From assembly GCA_018266575.1 (NCBI GenBank), contig JAFEAE010000021.1, forward strand, positions 55,224 through 119,223: a stretch of 64,000 nucleotides of DNA. The letters are read 5' to 3'. Numbering within the stretch: the first letter of the stretch is position 1; each line of letters begins with the position of its first letter. Positions 1 to 9,385 of this stretch are shown in pieces. The position numbers were made by a program, and so were the translations under genes. The notes under the pieces were generated by a model. That model searched no databases and was not told the origin of the DNA. It saw only the letters and a list, made by a program, of their open reading frames with translations. This DNA comes from Bacteroidota bacterium (GTDB lineage: Bacteria > Bacteroidota > Bacteroidia > Chitinophagales > Chitinophagaceae).

Positions 1-1496
1 ATTCAGACACAAGCCTCAACCGTGGCTATACAAAATTCATGGGCTACAAAATAGTCGATTCGGCAAAATTATTCCGTCCCGTAATTTTCAGCCGTTCATT
101 AGTATTCAAGCCGGGAGATATTTATAAAAGAGACGACCATAATCTTTCGTTGAACCGATTGGTAACTCTCGGTGTTTTCAAATTTGTGAAAGCACGTTTC
201 CAGGAGACGGATACTGCCGGGCCTAATAAGCTAAATGCAATTTATTATCTCACACCAACAGAAAAAAAATCGTTGCGCTTTGAGGTGTCGGGTTTAACAA
301 GATCGGATAACTCAACCGGTGGTGAATTAGCGATCAATTGGCGAAACAGAAATTTATTTCGAGGTGCCGAATTATTTACAGTTAATATTTTTGGCGGATT
401 GGAAGAACAATTGATCAGTGCTAATCAACGCATAGCCACAACACGTTACGGTGCCGACCTGAATTTATTCATCCCAAGAATTGTTTCCCCGTTTTCATTC
501 AAAACAAACAGTGGTTTTGTACCGAAAACAAAGATCAATGCAGGGTATGAAATTTTTACACGGAGTTCACAATATTCTTTATCATCTATCAAAACAAGTT
601 TCGGATATGTTTTTAAAGAAACATTGCAGAAAGAACATGAATTGAATATTTTTTCCGTGAATTATGTAAAACCCTCAAACATCGATCCTTCATTTCAATT
701 GGTGCTCGATACAAATATTACATTAAGAAGAAGTATAGAACGGCAATTCATCATCGGGCCGAATTATAATTTCAATTACAATTCACTGGCCAAAGCAAAT
801 CATAAAAAAAATAATTTTTATTTCAACGGAAATTTAGACCTCTCCGGAAATTTATTGGGGATACTAACAGGTGCAAACGTAACCAAAGGAAAAGAGGTGG
901 AATTGTTCAACACGCCTTTTTCTCAATATATAAGAGCAGAAGTTGATTTCCGGCATTACCTGAGTTTCGGAAAATACAATATGCTTGCTTCGCGAATTAC
1001 AAGCGGTATTGGTTATGCTTATGGCAACAGCAGCACAATGCCATTCATCAAAGAATTTTTTGCAGGCGGCGCAAATGATATCCGCGCTTTTCGTTCACGT
1101 TCACTCGGGCCGGGAAGTTATTATGCAGGTGACAGAAGTAAAACCCCTTTTCTTCCGGATCAACCCGGAGATGTGAAAATTGAATTGAATACTGAATACC
1201 GGGCAAAGTTATTTTCTATTGTCCGTTGGGCATTGTTTGCTGATGCCGGAAATATCTGGACTTTAAAAACCGATGCAGACCGTGTTGGTTCAACGTTCAA
1301 CAGTTCTTTCCTCAATGATTTTGCTGTGGGCATCGGAACAGGTTTGCGGTTCGACGTGAGCATTTTGGTTTTGCGCATTGATTTTGCTGTGCCCGTTCGT
1401 GAGCCGTGGTTAACCGGCAGATCTAAATGGATATTCAGCAATGCGACAGATATTTCAAAATATGCGTTGAACCTTGCAATCGGTTATCCGTTTTAG
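1..1496 (+). CDS. Omp85-family outer membrane protein (BamA/TamA-like), C-terminal part
   Basis: The reading frame is open from base 3, so the N-terminal part, including any POTRA domains, lies outside the window. What is visible is a beta-barrel domain of about 500 residues, with alternating amphipathic strands and a C-terminal aromatic residue (ending GYPF), the usual beta-signal of outer membrane proteins. The segment GGANDIRAFRSRSLGPG matches the position of the conserved (V/I)RGF loop-6 motif of Omp85 proteins. Family knowledge: BamA inserts outer membrane proteins, and Bacteroidetes also carry TamL-type homologues. BamA, TamL and another surface antigen cannot be told apart without the N-terminus. 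The next gene starts about 65 bases downstream on the same strand. Confidence 0.85.
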   Translation, partial: SDTSLNRGYTKFMGYKIVDSAKLFRPVIFSRSLVFKPGDIYKRDDHNLSLNRLVTLGVFKFVKARFQETDTAGPNKLNAIYYLTPTEKKSLRFEVSGLTRSDNSTGGELAINWRNRNLFRGAELFTVNIFGGLEEQLISANQRIATTRYGADLNLFIPRIVSPFSFKTNSGFVPKTKINAGYEIFTRSSQYSLSSIKTSFGYVFKETLQKEHELNIFSVNYVKPSNIDPSFQLVLDTNITLRRSIERQFIIGPNYNFNYNSLAKANHKKNNFYFNGNLDLSGNLLGILTGANVTKGKEVELFNTPFSQYIRAEVDFRHYLSFGKYNMLASRITSGIGYAYGNSSTMPFIKEFFAGGANDIRAFRSRSLGPGSYYAGDRSKTPFLPDQPGDVKIELNTEYRAKLFSIVRWALFADAGNIWTLKTDADRVGSTFNSSFLNDFAVGIGTGLRFDVSILVLRIDFAVPVREPWLTGRSKWIFSNATDISKYALNLAIGYPF

Positions 1497-1562
1497 CAAT
1501 AAGAAATGTTGAGCCGGTGCATCTTCAATATATTTGAAAATAAAAAAAATAAATACACAAAA

Positions 1563-2090
1563 ATGCCAGCAAAAAATTTTGAATTTAAAGCGAAAGCAAA
1601 AAATATACCGGAGCTGGAAAACAAATTACTTGGATTGAATCCTTTGTTTATTGGAGAGGACAACCAAACCGATACTTATTTTAATGTTAGCAACGGGCGC
1701 CTGAAATTGCGTGAAGGGAATATCGAGAATGCGCTCATATATTACGAACGTGAAAATACCGGCAATGCCAAACAATCAAATATTATTTTATACCAGCACA
1801 AGCCAGATGTTTCTTTAAAAGAAATCCTTATAAAGGTTAACGGAATAAAAGTTGTTGTTACCAAAAAAAGAAAAATATATTTCATAGATAATGTGAAATT
1901 TCATTTTGATACTATTACTGAACTCGGAACTTTTATTGAAGTAGAAGCGATTGACAGAACGGGTGAAATCGGTATCAAAACATTGCAGCAACAATGCAAT
2001 CATTATGCAGATTTTTTTGGCATTGCGGCATCTGATTACATCGCATTTTCCTACAGTGATATGATTTTGGAAAAAGTAAAACAAGCTTAG
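1563..2090 (+). CDS. CYTH-domain protein (class IV adenylate cyclase/thiamine triphosphatase-like)
   Basis: 175 residues. The start is placed at MPAKNFEFKAK because the family begins with a short strand carrying a charged ExExK motif; here it reads E-F-K-A-K, so it is slightly degenerate. Further CYTH-like features are KLREG near residue 45, the basic KKKRKIYFIDNVKFHFD segment, and the GTFIEVEAID strand. CYTH enzymes form a beta-tunnel that binds triphosphates with a divalent metal; members act as adenylate cyclases or triphosphatases. The substrate cannot be assigned from sequence. An upstream in-frame extension to 1506 has no family match. Confidence 0.75.
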   Translation: MPAKNFEFKAKAKNIPELENKLLGLNPLFIGEDNQTDTYFNVSNGRLKLREGNIENALIYYERENTGNAKQSNIILYQHKPDVSLKEILIKVNGIKVVVTKKRKIYFIDNVKFHFDTITELGTFIEVEAIDRTGEIGIKTLQQQCNHYADFFGIAASDYIAFSYSDMILEKVKQA

Positions 2091-2137
2091 AATAATCCTC
2101 AGCAACTGAGTAATTCTGAGATCAAATGGTTTGCAAA

Positions 2138-2170
2138 CATTCCCGCCATATTCCAGCCTTCGCGGGAATG
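2138..2170. repeat. Short palindrome (REP-like hairpin)
   Basis: Perfect 9-bp arms CATTCCCGC and GCGGGAATG flank a 15-nt loop, followed by ACG. It lies between the CYTH gene and the lipoprotein gene and has no T-tract, so a REP-type repeat is more likely than a terminator. Confidence 0.55.
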
Positions 2171-2260
2171 ACGCGTAATTTCATGATTATTTCCAACACG
2201 CATTTATTTTTAATTTATGCAACGGTTTATTATTTATGGCTGTCAATTGCAAAAAAGGTT

Positions 2261-2671
2261 ATGAAATTTACAAGCTTGTTGTTCATTCTTTCAATAGCAT
2301 GCATAATCAGTTGTAAAAAAAATACAGGCAATACTTCTGCAAACATAACCGGCACGTGGGAACTGAGGCAAGCCTCAGGAATGACCACCATAAATTACGC
2401 ACCCGGAAATGGAGATTCACTTGTGTTTACCGCTTCAACATATAAAAAATATACTAAAGGCTCTCTCGAAAAAAGCGGAAAATACCGGACCGTGCCTGAT
2501 GCATCATACAACGGTTTGGTTGTTCCTTCAAGCGAGTACAAGACCCGTATTATTTACGATGATGATGCATCAGCTAAAATTTTCTTTCAACGATCCGGGA
2601 ATACGTTAAATTTTATTTCAGGATTATTTGCTGATGATAGTGGATCGATTGTTACATATGAATTACAATAA
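2261..2671 (+). CDS. Lipocalin-like secreted lipoprotein
   Basis: 136 residues. The start at 2261 gives a clean lipoprotein signal peptide: basic MK, a hydrophobic core and a Cys at about residue 18 (IISCKKN). The mature part begins with ITGTWELRQASG, the signature of the lipocalin-like/DUF families common in Bacteroidetes, where the G-T-W triplet opens the first strand. The protein is predicted to be anchored to the outer or inner membrane facing the periplasm. The ligand is unknown. The frame is open further upstream (to 2126), but that stretch runs through the palindromic repeat and is not credible coding sequence. It ends 4 bases before the convergent serine hydrolase gene. Confidence 0.7.
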   Translation: MKFTSLLFILSIACIISCKKNTGNTSANITGTWELRQASGMTTINYAPGNGDSLVFTASTYKKYTKGSLEKSGKYRTVPDASYNGLVVPSSEYKTRIIYDDDASAKIFFQRSGNTLNFISGLFADDSGSIVTYELQ

Positions 2672-2675
2672 CAAA

Positions 2676-4172
2676 TCATTTCTTCGTATAAACCAATCCA
2701 TCAATTTCAAATTGCGACACTTTCCCCTCATTATCCAATGAAAACCGCACCGTTGTTTTATCATTCCAGTCATAGTCATATTTCCCTAGAAATGTGTCGT
2801 AGTTCCAGTGTGATAGGCGAAGATTATTTTCCTTTGGAAATTTTAATCGCAATGAATCATTTGCAAAAACAACCTGTGCGTCGCCAAATATTTCATTTGT
2901 ATATTCTCCTGCATAAGAAGACAAAGGCAAAGATGGTTTTGTGTTCATCACACGTTTTGCTTCTTCTTCTTTTCCGCGGTCTTTCGATTTCTTCTTCAGG
3001 CCAACATATAATTTGTATAAGTCTTTGCTCCAATCGTTCGCATTATCATTGAAACACCAGAGATCCATTGCTTTGTACATTAATGCATGACGTAGCTCCG
3101 TATGATCCATATTTGCGAAAATGTATACGCCAAAATGCTGATCAGGAATTAACCCGATAATTGCGACTGCGCCATCCAAGCTTCCGGTATGAAATTGTAC
3201 CATTTTTCCCCGGTAATCTTCCTGGAACCAACCGAGCCCGTAAGTTTTCCAATGAGGCTTTGTGACTTGTTGCGTTGGATAAAATTCCTCATCCGTAACG
3301 ATCGATTGTGGCTTAAACAATTCTTCAAAAGTCCCTGCAGTTAATAAACGTTTCCCGTTTATTGATGCACTATCTAAAATAAATTTTACCCATTTTGCAA
3401 TATCATTTGCGCAAGACCACACTCCCCCCGCTGCATCAATTCCTTTTGTATCGATGAATGGAATTGGTTTTACTACACTGTCATCGTACATCCAATGCGG
3501 GGAAATATGGCTTGGTTCATTTACTGATTGAGCATAGACGGGATAAGTATGATCCATCCCAAGCGGGGAGAACAACCTTTCTTTGATGAATTCGTCCCAT
3601 GTTTTGCCTGATATTTTATGGATTACTTCACCGGCAACCATATACATAAGATTTTGATAAATAAATGAAGAACGGAATGAATATGCCGGTTTGATAAAAC
3701 GCATGCGATAGATGATCGTATCTAAAGGAAATCCTAAAACCCACAACAGGTCTGCATTTCCCAGCCCGGTGTTATGAGTAAAAAGATCCTTTACTGTTAT
3801 TTCTGAAGTTGCATAATCATCATATAATTTTAATGCGGGATATACATCACTTACTTTATCCGTCCATTTTACTTTGCCTTCATCAACAAGCATTCCCATG
3901 CAAACCGCTGTCATCGCTTTTGTTGTAGAAGCACAGATGGACAAGGTTGAAGTAGTGAATGGATCGGGCTTGCCTAATTGTGTTACACCAAATGCATTTT
4001 TGTAAACAACATTATCATCTTTTATAACAACGATAGACAATCCCGGCGTTTTCCACAACTGCATCGCTTGCTTGATATACTGTTCAAAAACAGCAGGATT
4101 ATTTTTTTGGCTGAAAGAAAAATTGTTTACACAAAAAAGAAAAAAGCTAACGTAGATGAATATACGCTTCAT
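2676..4172 (-). CDS. Serine hydrolase, beta-lactamase class C/penicillin-binding family
   Basis: 498 residues with signal peptide MKRIFIYVSFFLFC. All three active-site motifs of the class C/DD-peptidase fold are present: S82-T-T-K85, Y172-Q-N174 and H328-T-G330. A C-terminal beta domain of about 110 residues resembles DUF3471, often fused to this fold in Bacteroidetes. Likely a periplasmic esterase, peptidase or D-amino-acid hydrolase; a role in antibiotic resistance cannot be inferred. An ATG at 4178 is a possible alternative start, while the longer frame to 4271 lacks a signal sequence. The upstream spacer is a heptad-repeat array. Confidence 0.88.
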   Translation of the reverse strand: MKRIFIYVSFFLFCVNNFSFSQKNNPAVFEQYIKQAMQLWKTPGLSIVVIKDDNVVYKNAFGVTQLGKPDPFTTSTLSICASTTKAMTAVCMGMLVDEGKVKWTDKVSDVYPALKLYDDYATSEITVKDLFTHNTGLGNADLLWVLGFPLDTIIYRMRFIKPAYSFRSSFIYQNLMYMVAGEVIHKISGKTWDEFIKERLFSPLGMDHTYPVYAQSVNEPSHISPHWMYDDSVVKPIPFIDTKGIDAAGGVWSCANDIAKWVKFILDSASINGKRLLTAGTFEELFKPQSIVTDEEFYPTQQVTKPHWKTYGLGWFQEDYRGKMVQFHTGSLDGAVAIIGLIPDQHFGVYIFANMDHTELRHALMYKAMDLWCFNDNANDWSKDLYKLYVGLKKKSKDRGKEEEAKRVMNTKPSLPLSSYAGEYTNEIFGDAQVVFANDSLRLKFPKENNLRLSHWNYDTFLGKYDYDWNDKTTVRFSLDNEGKVSQFEIDGLVYTKK

Positions 4173-4220
4173 AAACATGTTGATTGAGGTTATGGTGATG
4201 AACGTGAATACTACTTGTGT

Positions 4221-4295
4221 TGACAGTTGTCCGATGGCAGATGACCGGAATTTAAGGACGCCATCGGTCAATGGCCATCAATCATCGGCATAAGG
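4221..4295. repeat. Heptad-period tandem repeat array
   Basis: Two runs of degenerate 7-bp words: TGACAGT/TGTCCGA/TGGCAGA/TGACCGG (4221-4248) and CCATCGG/TCAATGG/CCATCAA/TCATCGG (4261-4288). The words in the two runs are roughly complementary, so the spacer can fold back on itself. Confidence 0.7.
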
Positions 4296-4302
4296 ATAAA
4301 AT

Positions 4303-5016
4303 TTATTTCAGTATTTCTTTTATAGTATCAGCAAGCATCAAAGACCAGATCGCATATTCTTTCCCGGAGAAATGCAAACCGTCTGAGGCAATAAGTGATG
4401 GGTCGGCAGAAGCTTTACGGCTTTCGGTGGTTACATTGAGGTAATGAACGTGATAATTTTCAGAGATCATTTTGTTGGAAGCATTGAAAGCATCGATCTG
4501 TGTTGCAATAGTACTAACATTTGAACCATTCGCAAAAGGTGTTACGGAATAATCAGGAATTGAAAGAACAATAACGTGTGAAGTATCATTTCCGGCAAGT
4601 TGAATTGCTTTCTGCAAAAGCCAGGTGAATTGTTCTTCATATTCCGCTTGTGATTTTCCCTGGTACTGATTGTTTACACCAATCAATAGAGTAACGATAT
4701 CATATTTTGTTTTTGTGAAATGATATTTGTCAATTGCATGTTGCAGGTCGGCGGTTGTCCAGCCTGTTGTTGCAATAATCTCGGGAGAACGAAAATGCAA
4801 TCCTGCTTTATTTAATAGCGCTGTTGTTTGAACCGGGTAACGGTATGTTTCCGGAACTGATTCCCCGATTGTATAAGAGTCGCCGAGTGCGAGATATGTT
4901 TTTTCAGTTGCGTTCACAGGAAATGCTTTAACCGGTTTATTTTTTTCATGTGATTGAAGCGTTGTTACAGAAACAAATAGCACCGACAAAATAAATTTAT
5001 CAAAAATATATTTCAT
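4303..5016 (-). CDS. Secreted SGNH/GDSL-family hydrolase
   Basis: 237 residues. The start at 5016 gives the signal peptide MKYIFDKFILSVLFVSVTTL. Block I is LALGDSYTIGE with the nucleophilic Ser; block III is LIGVNNQYQG, supplying Gly and Asn of the oxyanion hole; block V is DGLHFSG, with the catalytic Asp and His separated by two residues. The family includes lipases, esterases and carbohydrate acetyl-esterases; the substrate is not predictable here. It is periplasmic or surface-exposed. It is followed by the divergent-looking heptad spacer and the serine hydrolase gene. Confidence 0.88.
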   Translation of the reverse strand: MKYIFDKFILSVLFVSVTTLQSHEKNKPVKAFPVNATEKTYLALGDSYTIGESVPETYRYPVQTTALLNKAGLHFRSPEIIATTGWTTADLQHAIDKYHFTKTKYDIVTLLIGVNNQYQGKSQAEYEEQFTWLLQKAIQLAGNDTSHVIVLSIPDYSVTPFANGSNVSTIATQIDAFNASNKMISENYHVHYLNVTTESRKASADPSLIASDGLHFSGKEYAIWSLMLADTIKEILK

Positions 5017-5096
5017 ACCAATAATTGTAACAACATGCAATTCGAACTGTGCAATACCTCGGAGGTATGGCACAGTTTATCAGCGAGCTACTCGTC

Positions 5097-5166
5097 GATC
5101 AATAGAATTTTTACAGTACAAATGTGCGACGAAACATTGTTCAATAGAACTACTATCGCGGGTAAC
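5097..5166 (+). repeat. Interspersed repeat, subtype I (copy B)
   Basis: Contains CAATAGAATT, ACAGTACAA and GTGCGACG in the order and spacing seen in the copies near 14.9 kb, 41.0 kb and 63.8 kb, ending GGTAAC. The 3' half is diverged. It lies between the OmpA and SGNH genes. Confidence 0.6.
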
Positions 5167-5180
5167 AGATGAAAAGCTCA

Positions 5181-6533
5181 TTAATAATATTTTGGTTTTA
5201 ATTCCACTCTCCTGTTCATAGCTTTTCCTTTTGCCGTTTTGTTGCTTGCAACCGGTTTTGTATCTCCATATCCTGCAGATGACAACCTGCTTGCATCAAT
5301 GCCACCTTTTGTTGTAAGGTAGTCCAGCACTGCTTTTGCACGGTTTTCACTTAACAACTGGTTTTTCTCCGGTTTACCAACATTGTCTGTATGGCCTTCT
5401 ATATCGAGTTTCAAATTCGGATCGTCCTTCAGAATTTTTGCCACTTCGTTCAACGATTTAAATGACTTCGGCAACAGCTTTGCACTTCCTGTATTGAAGA
5501 AAATATTTTTTGCATCTACCATTACTTTTTTGATCACTTCTTCTTTCACAAGCGGACAACCCTGATTTTCTTTTACACCGGGAACTGTCGGGCATTTATC
5601 TTCTTCATCATTAATACCATCACCATCTGTATCAGGAATCGGGCAACCATTATAACGAGCAACACCGGCAACTGTCGGACATTTATCTACCTCATCATTT
5701 ATTCCATCACCGTCTGTATCGGGAATAGGACATCCGTTGTAACGGGCCACACCTGCAACATTCGGGCATTTATCATCTTTATCAGGGATTCCATCACCAT
5801 CTGTGTCGGGACATCCGTGAAATTGCAGCAAGCCTGCTACATCCGGGCAAGCGTCGAGACTATCAACAATGCCATCACCATCACGGTCTTTTGGTGGCTC
5901 AACAATTGGTGGCGGCGGTGGCGGAATTTCTTTTGCATGTTTTCCTTCGCTGATGCTTCCCACAACCCCTACGCTGTAATAGAAATGATAGTTTACCATT
6001 TCAGTTACCGGTAACCGGTATTGCCAGTTGAACTGAATAAAGGCACCCTGTGTGGCGTTTACCTGCAATCCAACACCAAGCGGAATATATGCACCGTAAT
6101 GGCCTGTATATTCAGAAGCGCCAACACCCGCCCGCCAGAATGGTGAAATGATATGCTTGTCGCTCAGCATTTTTCCAATGAGTGTTGCATCGGCTTCGAG
6201 CAAAATACTGTTAGACCCGAGCGTTGTACCATCATTCGCACGTGTTGGATAATCGGTAGATGTAGCAGCAAGGTTTATCGCAAAATCGAAATGTTTTGAA
6301 ATGCCTTGCTGGTAACCGATTGCAATGCCCGGATCCATCCCGGAAAAGTTGGTGATCTTATGATTGCTGATTGCATCGTGCAGCGAGTTGGCGCGAATAT
6401 AATTGGCTGCATTAAAATCATCGAAAACAAAATGAAAAGAGAGTGAAGGGTCCTTTATATAATCAGGGTTCTGTGCAGATAAAAATTCTACTATAAAGCT
6501 TAAGGCCATAAGCAGGCATACAGTTTTTTTCAT
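5181..6533 (-). CDS. OmpA-family protein with thrombospondin type 3 repeats
   Basis: 450 residues. Signal peptide MKKTVCLLMALSFIVEFLSAQ, then an N-terminal beta-barrel-like region of about 190 residues. A proline-rich linker (PPPPPPIVEPP) follows, then four calcium-binding TSP3-type repeats of the form DxDGDGIxDxxDxCP. The C-terminal OmpA domain of about 105 residues carries the peptidoglycan-binding signature LDIEGHTDN...LSENRAKAV. The architecture tethers the outer membrane to peptidoglycan. An ATG two codons upstream (6539) is equally possible. The next genes downstream encode an RlpA-like protein and an L,D-transpeptidase, all acting on the cell envelope. Confidence 0.9.
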   Translation of the reverse strand: MKKTVCLLMALSFIVEFLSAQNPDYIKDPSLSFHFVFDDFNAANYIRANSLHDAISNHKITNFSGMDPGIAIGYQQGISKHFDFAINLAATSTDYPTRANDGTTLGSNSILLEADATLIGKMLSDKHIISPFWRAGVGASEYTGHYGAYIPLGVGLQVNATQGAFIQFNWQYRLPVTEMVNYHFYYSVGVVGSISEGKHAKEIPPPPPPIVEPPKDRDGDGIVDSLDACPDVAGLLQFHGCPDTDGDGIPDKDDKCPNVAGVARYNGCPIPDTDGDGINDEVDKCPTVAGVARYNGCPIPDTDGDGINDEEDKCPTVPGVKENQGCPLVKEEVIKKVMVDAKNIFFNTGSAKLLPKSFKSLNEVAKILKDDPNLKLDIEGHTDNVGKPEKNQLLSENRAKAVLDYLTTKGGIDASRLSSAGYGDTKPVASNKTAKGKAMNRRVELKPKYY

Positions 6534-6592
6534 AAACAAGCATTTTAGTATAAAGCAAAAATAAACTGAACACTAAGAATGATAAAAAATAT

Positions 6593-7045
6593 TTATTTGT
6601 CGTCGGCGAGGTTTGCTTCCGGTGGCTTCTTTTTACCTAATACATCAATTCTCACGTGCGTAAGCCCCCAGCCTGTATAACCTAATTTGTGTGCAGCAGC
6701 TTTGCTTAAATCAATAAGGCGTTTGTTACGCCAATGCATGCGGTCGGTAATGCGAACAATAACTGTTTTCTTATTGCGGAGATTGGTAACTTTTACCCAT
6801 GTATTTAAAGGAAGCGTATTACTTGCAGCGGTAAGTTTTTGCTGGCTGAATATTTCACCATTTGCCATTCTGCGTCCATTGAATTTATTGGCATAAAAAC
6901 TGGCAGTACCATATTGGATTTTCCCCGGCGCCTTATGTCTGCGCTTGGAAACAACTGTATCCGATAAATAATTTTCACGCGACGCATACACATTTGATGC
7001 CAGTAAAATACCGGCAAACAATGCAAGCATAACTTGTTTATTCAT
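6593..7045 (-). CDS. RlpA-like double-psi beta-barrel protein
   Basis: 150 residues with an N-terminal signal peptide (MNKQVMLALFAGILLASNVYA). The core QYGTASFYANKFNGRRMANGE through LIDLSKAAAHKLGY is the double-psi beta-barrel of RlpA; the acidic residue in RITDR and the conserved RLIDLS motif are present. RlpA proteins are lytic transglycosylases that cleave peptidoglycan strands lacking stem peptides. There is no SPOR domain, as is usual for short Bacteroidetes homologues. It is separated by 5 bases from the upstream L,D-transpeptidase gene, so the two are probably co-transcribed. Confidence 0.85.
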   Translation of the reverse strand: MNKQVMLALFAGILLASNVYASRENYLSDTVVSKRRHKAPGKIQYGTASFYANKFNGRRMANGEIFSQQKLTAASNTLPLNTWVKVTNLRNKKTVIVRITDRMHWRNKRLIDLSKAAAHKLGYTGWGLTHVRIDVLGKKKPPEANLADDK

Positions 7046-7050
7046 AGATA

Positions 7051-8739
7051 TTAATTGACGGCTTTATCGGCAAAATATTTTTCGCGAAGAAATTTATCTT
7101 CACCATAAATATCTTCGTAAAACCTCACCTGCCCGTCCACTCCCTCACAATCAAAATATCGTATAAAAATGGGCAGCTTCTGAAACCCGCTTACCGTGTG
7201 CTTTTCCTGCCGCTTGATCCACGCACGCAATGTATCCGTGTGATACTTCAACGTATCGTTCCTCACCAAAAAATCAGACATTTTTTCCCATTGCTGCACA
7301 CGCACACACCCGTGGCTCAACGCACGAAAAGCTTTTCCAAACATCCAACGCACGTTGGTATCATGCATGTATACGCTATACTTGTTCCTGAAATTAAATT
7401 TAATCACACCCAGCGAATTATTGTCGCCTTGTTGCTGCTTCAATAAATATGGGAAATGATTTTTATTGAGTTTCTTCCAGTTTATTTTTTCCGGATCAAG
7501 TACATTATCATCTTTATCAACCACCATCAGGTTTTCTTTTTTCAGAAAATCCGTACTCTTCTGGATCTTGGGAAGCATCTCTTTAAAAATAATACTCGTT
7601 GGCACAGTCCACTGCGGAAGTGTGATAAAGTTGGAAATCTCGCTTGTAAGCAATGGTGTCCTTGTATCTGGTTTACCTACGATAACTTTTGATGCAAACA
7701 CTAATGTATCCGCATTTATTACCTGCAATTGAAATGCAGGAAGGTTAACCCATATATACGTTGATGGTAAAGTATCAGGTAGAAGTTTATAACGGTCAAG
7801 GTTAACCGCAATACGTTTGAACTTTACAACATCTGTTTCATTCAGCACGTTCACCATTTTCTCCGTCACTTTCCCCGTTACCTGGAAATTTCTTGCTTTC
7901 TGAAATTTCCGTACGGCAGCTTTCATAGCGGTTGTGTCCATTTCAACACTGTCGGCTGGTGCATAAGACAATTCATGCAATCTTTTTTGCAATAATTTAA
8001 AAAACGTAACCGAATCTTTATACGGATAAACGAGGTAGGTGAAATCTTTAAACTTTGCCGTCTTCAAAAATTTTTTTGTATAAATTTTCAACGAGTCATA
8101 CATGTTGTTCTTTGGTTCGAGGGCATGAAGTGTTTCAGCAATTGTTCCTGATTGCAATGCAGCTTTTAAATTTTGTACAAAAAAACTATCGGTTAAAATG
8201 CTATCTGTCCGGAGTGTAACACTATCGTATTTCAATCGCCCCTGTTTCAGATCTTTTGCCAATGAAAAAAATGCATCTGTAAAAAGAATATCGGCCCTCG
8301 TCCATAATGCTGCATTTTTTTTTGCGATGCTATCTTCCGTAAGTACACGGCGTATATATGAAAGTTGCTTGTAATGATAGTCAGAAGGGAACAAACCATA
8401 ATACTCACAGGAATCTATAAACGAATATAATGAATCGCAGAGCGGAACCCATTTAGCCTTATCGCTCCAAACTGGTTCATAATTCTTTTCTGCGTAAAAA
8501 CCGCTGTCTGCATGAAGATACTTCAGTTGCGAAGAATCACTAATAAAACCTTTATTGACCGATGCAAACTCAATGCTCTTTTTGATATCATCGCTCAGGT
8601 GTTCTTCCATTTGCTCTGGTTTTTTTACAATATCTTTCTCAACAGGTCTATCATTTTTTTCATCCTCATTACACGAAGAAGCAAGTACCAGAACCAATAC
8701 ATAAAATAAAATGCCAGCTAAAAATTTCCGATGATTCAT
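7051..8739 (-). CDS. L,D-transpeptidase, YcbB-type lipoprotein
   Basis: 562 residues. The start at 8739 gives a lipoprotein signal ending LASSC. A scaffold domain of about 230 residues is followed by a peptidoglycan-binding-1 domain (AVRKFQKARNFQVTGKVTE). The catalytic YkuD domain has the H-D pair YMHDT and the signature SHGCVRV with nucleophile Cys478. YcbB-type enzymes form 3-3 cross-links in peptidoglycan and can give beta-lactam tolerance. The longer frame to 8793 adds no signal sequence. Likely transcribed together with the rlpA-like gene. Confidence 0.9.
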   Translation of the reverse strand: MNHRKFLAGILFYVLVLVLASSCNEDEKNDRPVEKDIVKKPEQMEEHLSDDIKKSIEFASVNKGFISDSSQLKYLHADSGFYAEKNYEPVWSDKAKWVPLCDSLYSFIDSCEYYGLFPSDYHYKQLSYIRRVLTEDSIAKKNAALWTRADILFTDAFFSLAKDLKQGRLKYDSVTLRTDSILTDSFFVQNLKAALQSGTIAETLHALEPKNNMYDSLKIYTKKFLKTAKFKDFTYLVYPYKDSVTFFKLLQKRLHELSYAPADSVEMDTTAMKAAVRKFQKARNFQVTGKVTEKMVNVLNETDVVKFKRIAVNLDRYKLLPDTLPSTYIWVNLPAFQLQVINADTLVFASKVIVGKPDTRTPLLTSEISNFITLPQWTVPTSIIFKEMLPKIQKSTDFLKKENLMVVDKDDNVLDPEKINWKKLNKNHFPYLLKQQQGDNNSLGVIKFNFRNKYSVYMHDTNVRWMFGKAFRALSHGCVRVQQWEKMSDFLVRNDTLKYHTDTLRAWIKRQEKHTVSGFQKLPIFIRYFDCEGVDGQVRFYEDIYGEDKFLREKYFADKAVN

Positions 8740-9015
8740 TTCACTGTTAAAATTTATTCCAATGCTGCAATTACCTTGCCGCAAGACTGGCACAAAATAC
8801 CTTAAATATTCTTAATTACATAAACTTGTTCCACTATCAGGGTTATCAGGTAAATGGGAAATCAAAACGAAAAATTACAAAGCAATTCAAGAAAGAGATT
8901 TTTATTTTGTTACCAGCGATAGTACTACTATTAAGCATCGTTGTGTCACTCACTTTTACTGTAGAAATTATATTGAGCGATCTCCGCGCCGTTGCGTCTT
9001 TGCGAGAAAATAAAA

Positions 9016-9315
9016 TCAAATCGCAACGACATCAGCAACAGCTTCAAGATTAATAGGGCCGTAAATGTGTGGAAAAGTATCCTCAACTGAGGTGGACCAG
9101 TCAAAAAATATCGGGCTTTTTAGTTTCTCTGTTTCAATAACCAATTTCACCAATTCTTTTTTATCCTTAAAGTAACGGTCAAGCACATCCGCAACCTGGC
9201 GGTCTTCACTGCAATGAATAAATCCTTCATTGGCAAGAGATGCTGCTTCGTAAAAACCTTTTTTTCGGGCAGTTTCCCATTCAGGTTTTGTAGTGATATG
9301 AAAGATAGTTGGCAT
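9016..9315 (-). CDS. DUF952 family protein
   Basis: 99 residues, MPTIFHITTKPEWETARKKG... with the family signature GFIHCSEDRQV and the C-terminal FPHIYGPINLEAV. DUF952 proteins are small cytoplasmic proteins of unknown function with an ADP-ribosyltransferase-like fold suggested in the literature; no function is claimed. The ATG at 9315 is preferred because AGAAAG lies at ribosome-binding distance; an ATG at 9321 is also possible. Confidence 0.85.
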   Translation of the reverse strand: MPTIFHITTKPEWETARKKGFYEAASLANEGFIHCSEDRQVADVLDRYFKDKKELVKLVIETEKLKSPIFFDWSTSVEDTFPHIYGPINLEAVADVVAI

Positions 9316-9385
9316 GATCATTCTTTCTATAACGAAAAAAAAGCAAAAATCTTTTGTAAGGAATATTATTTTTGGGAAGCGATGA

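Noticed and set aside
2126..2260. Longer form of the lipocalin-like protein
   Set aside because: The extension is coded by the palindromic repeat and would hide the lipoprotein signal.
8826..9053. Small membrane protein on the plus strand
   Set aside because: One hydrophobic stretch, but it ends in a generic intergenic repeat (CCGTTGCGTCTTTGCGAGA) and overlaps the DUF952 gene; no signal or family match.
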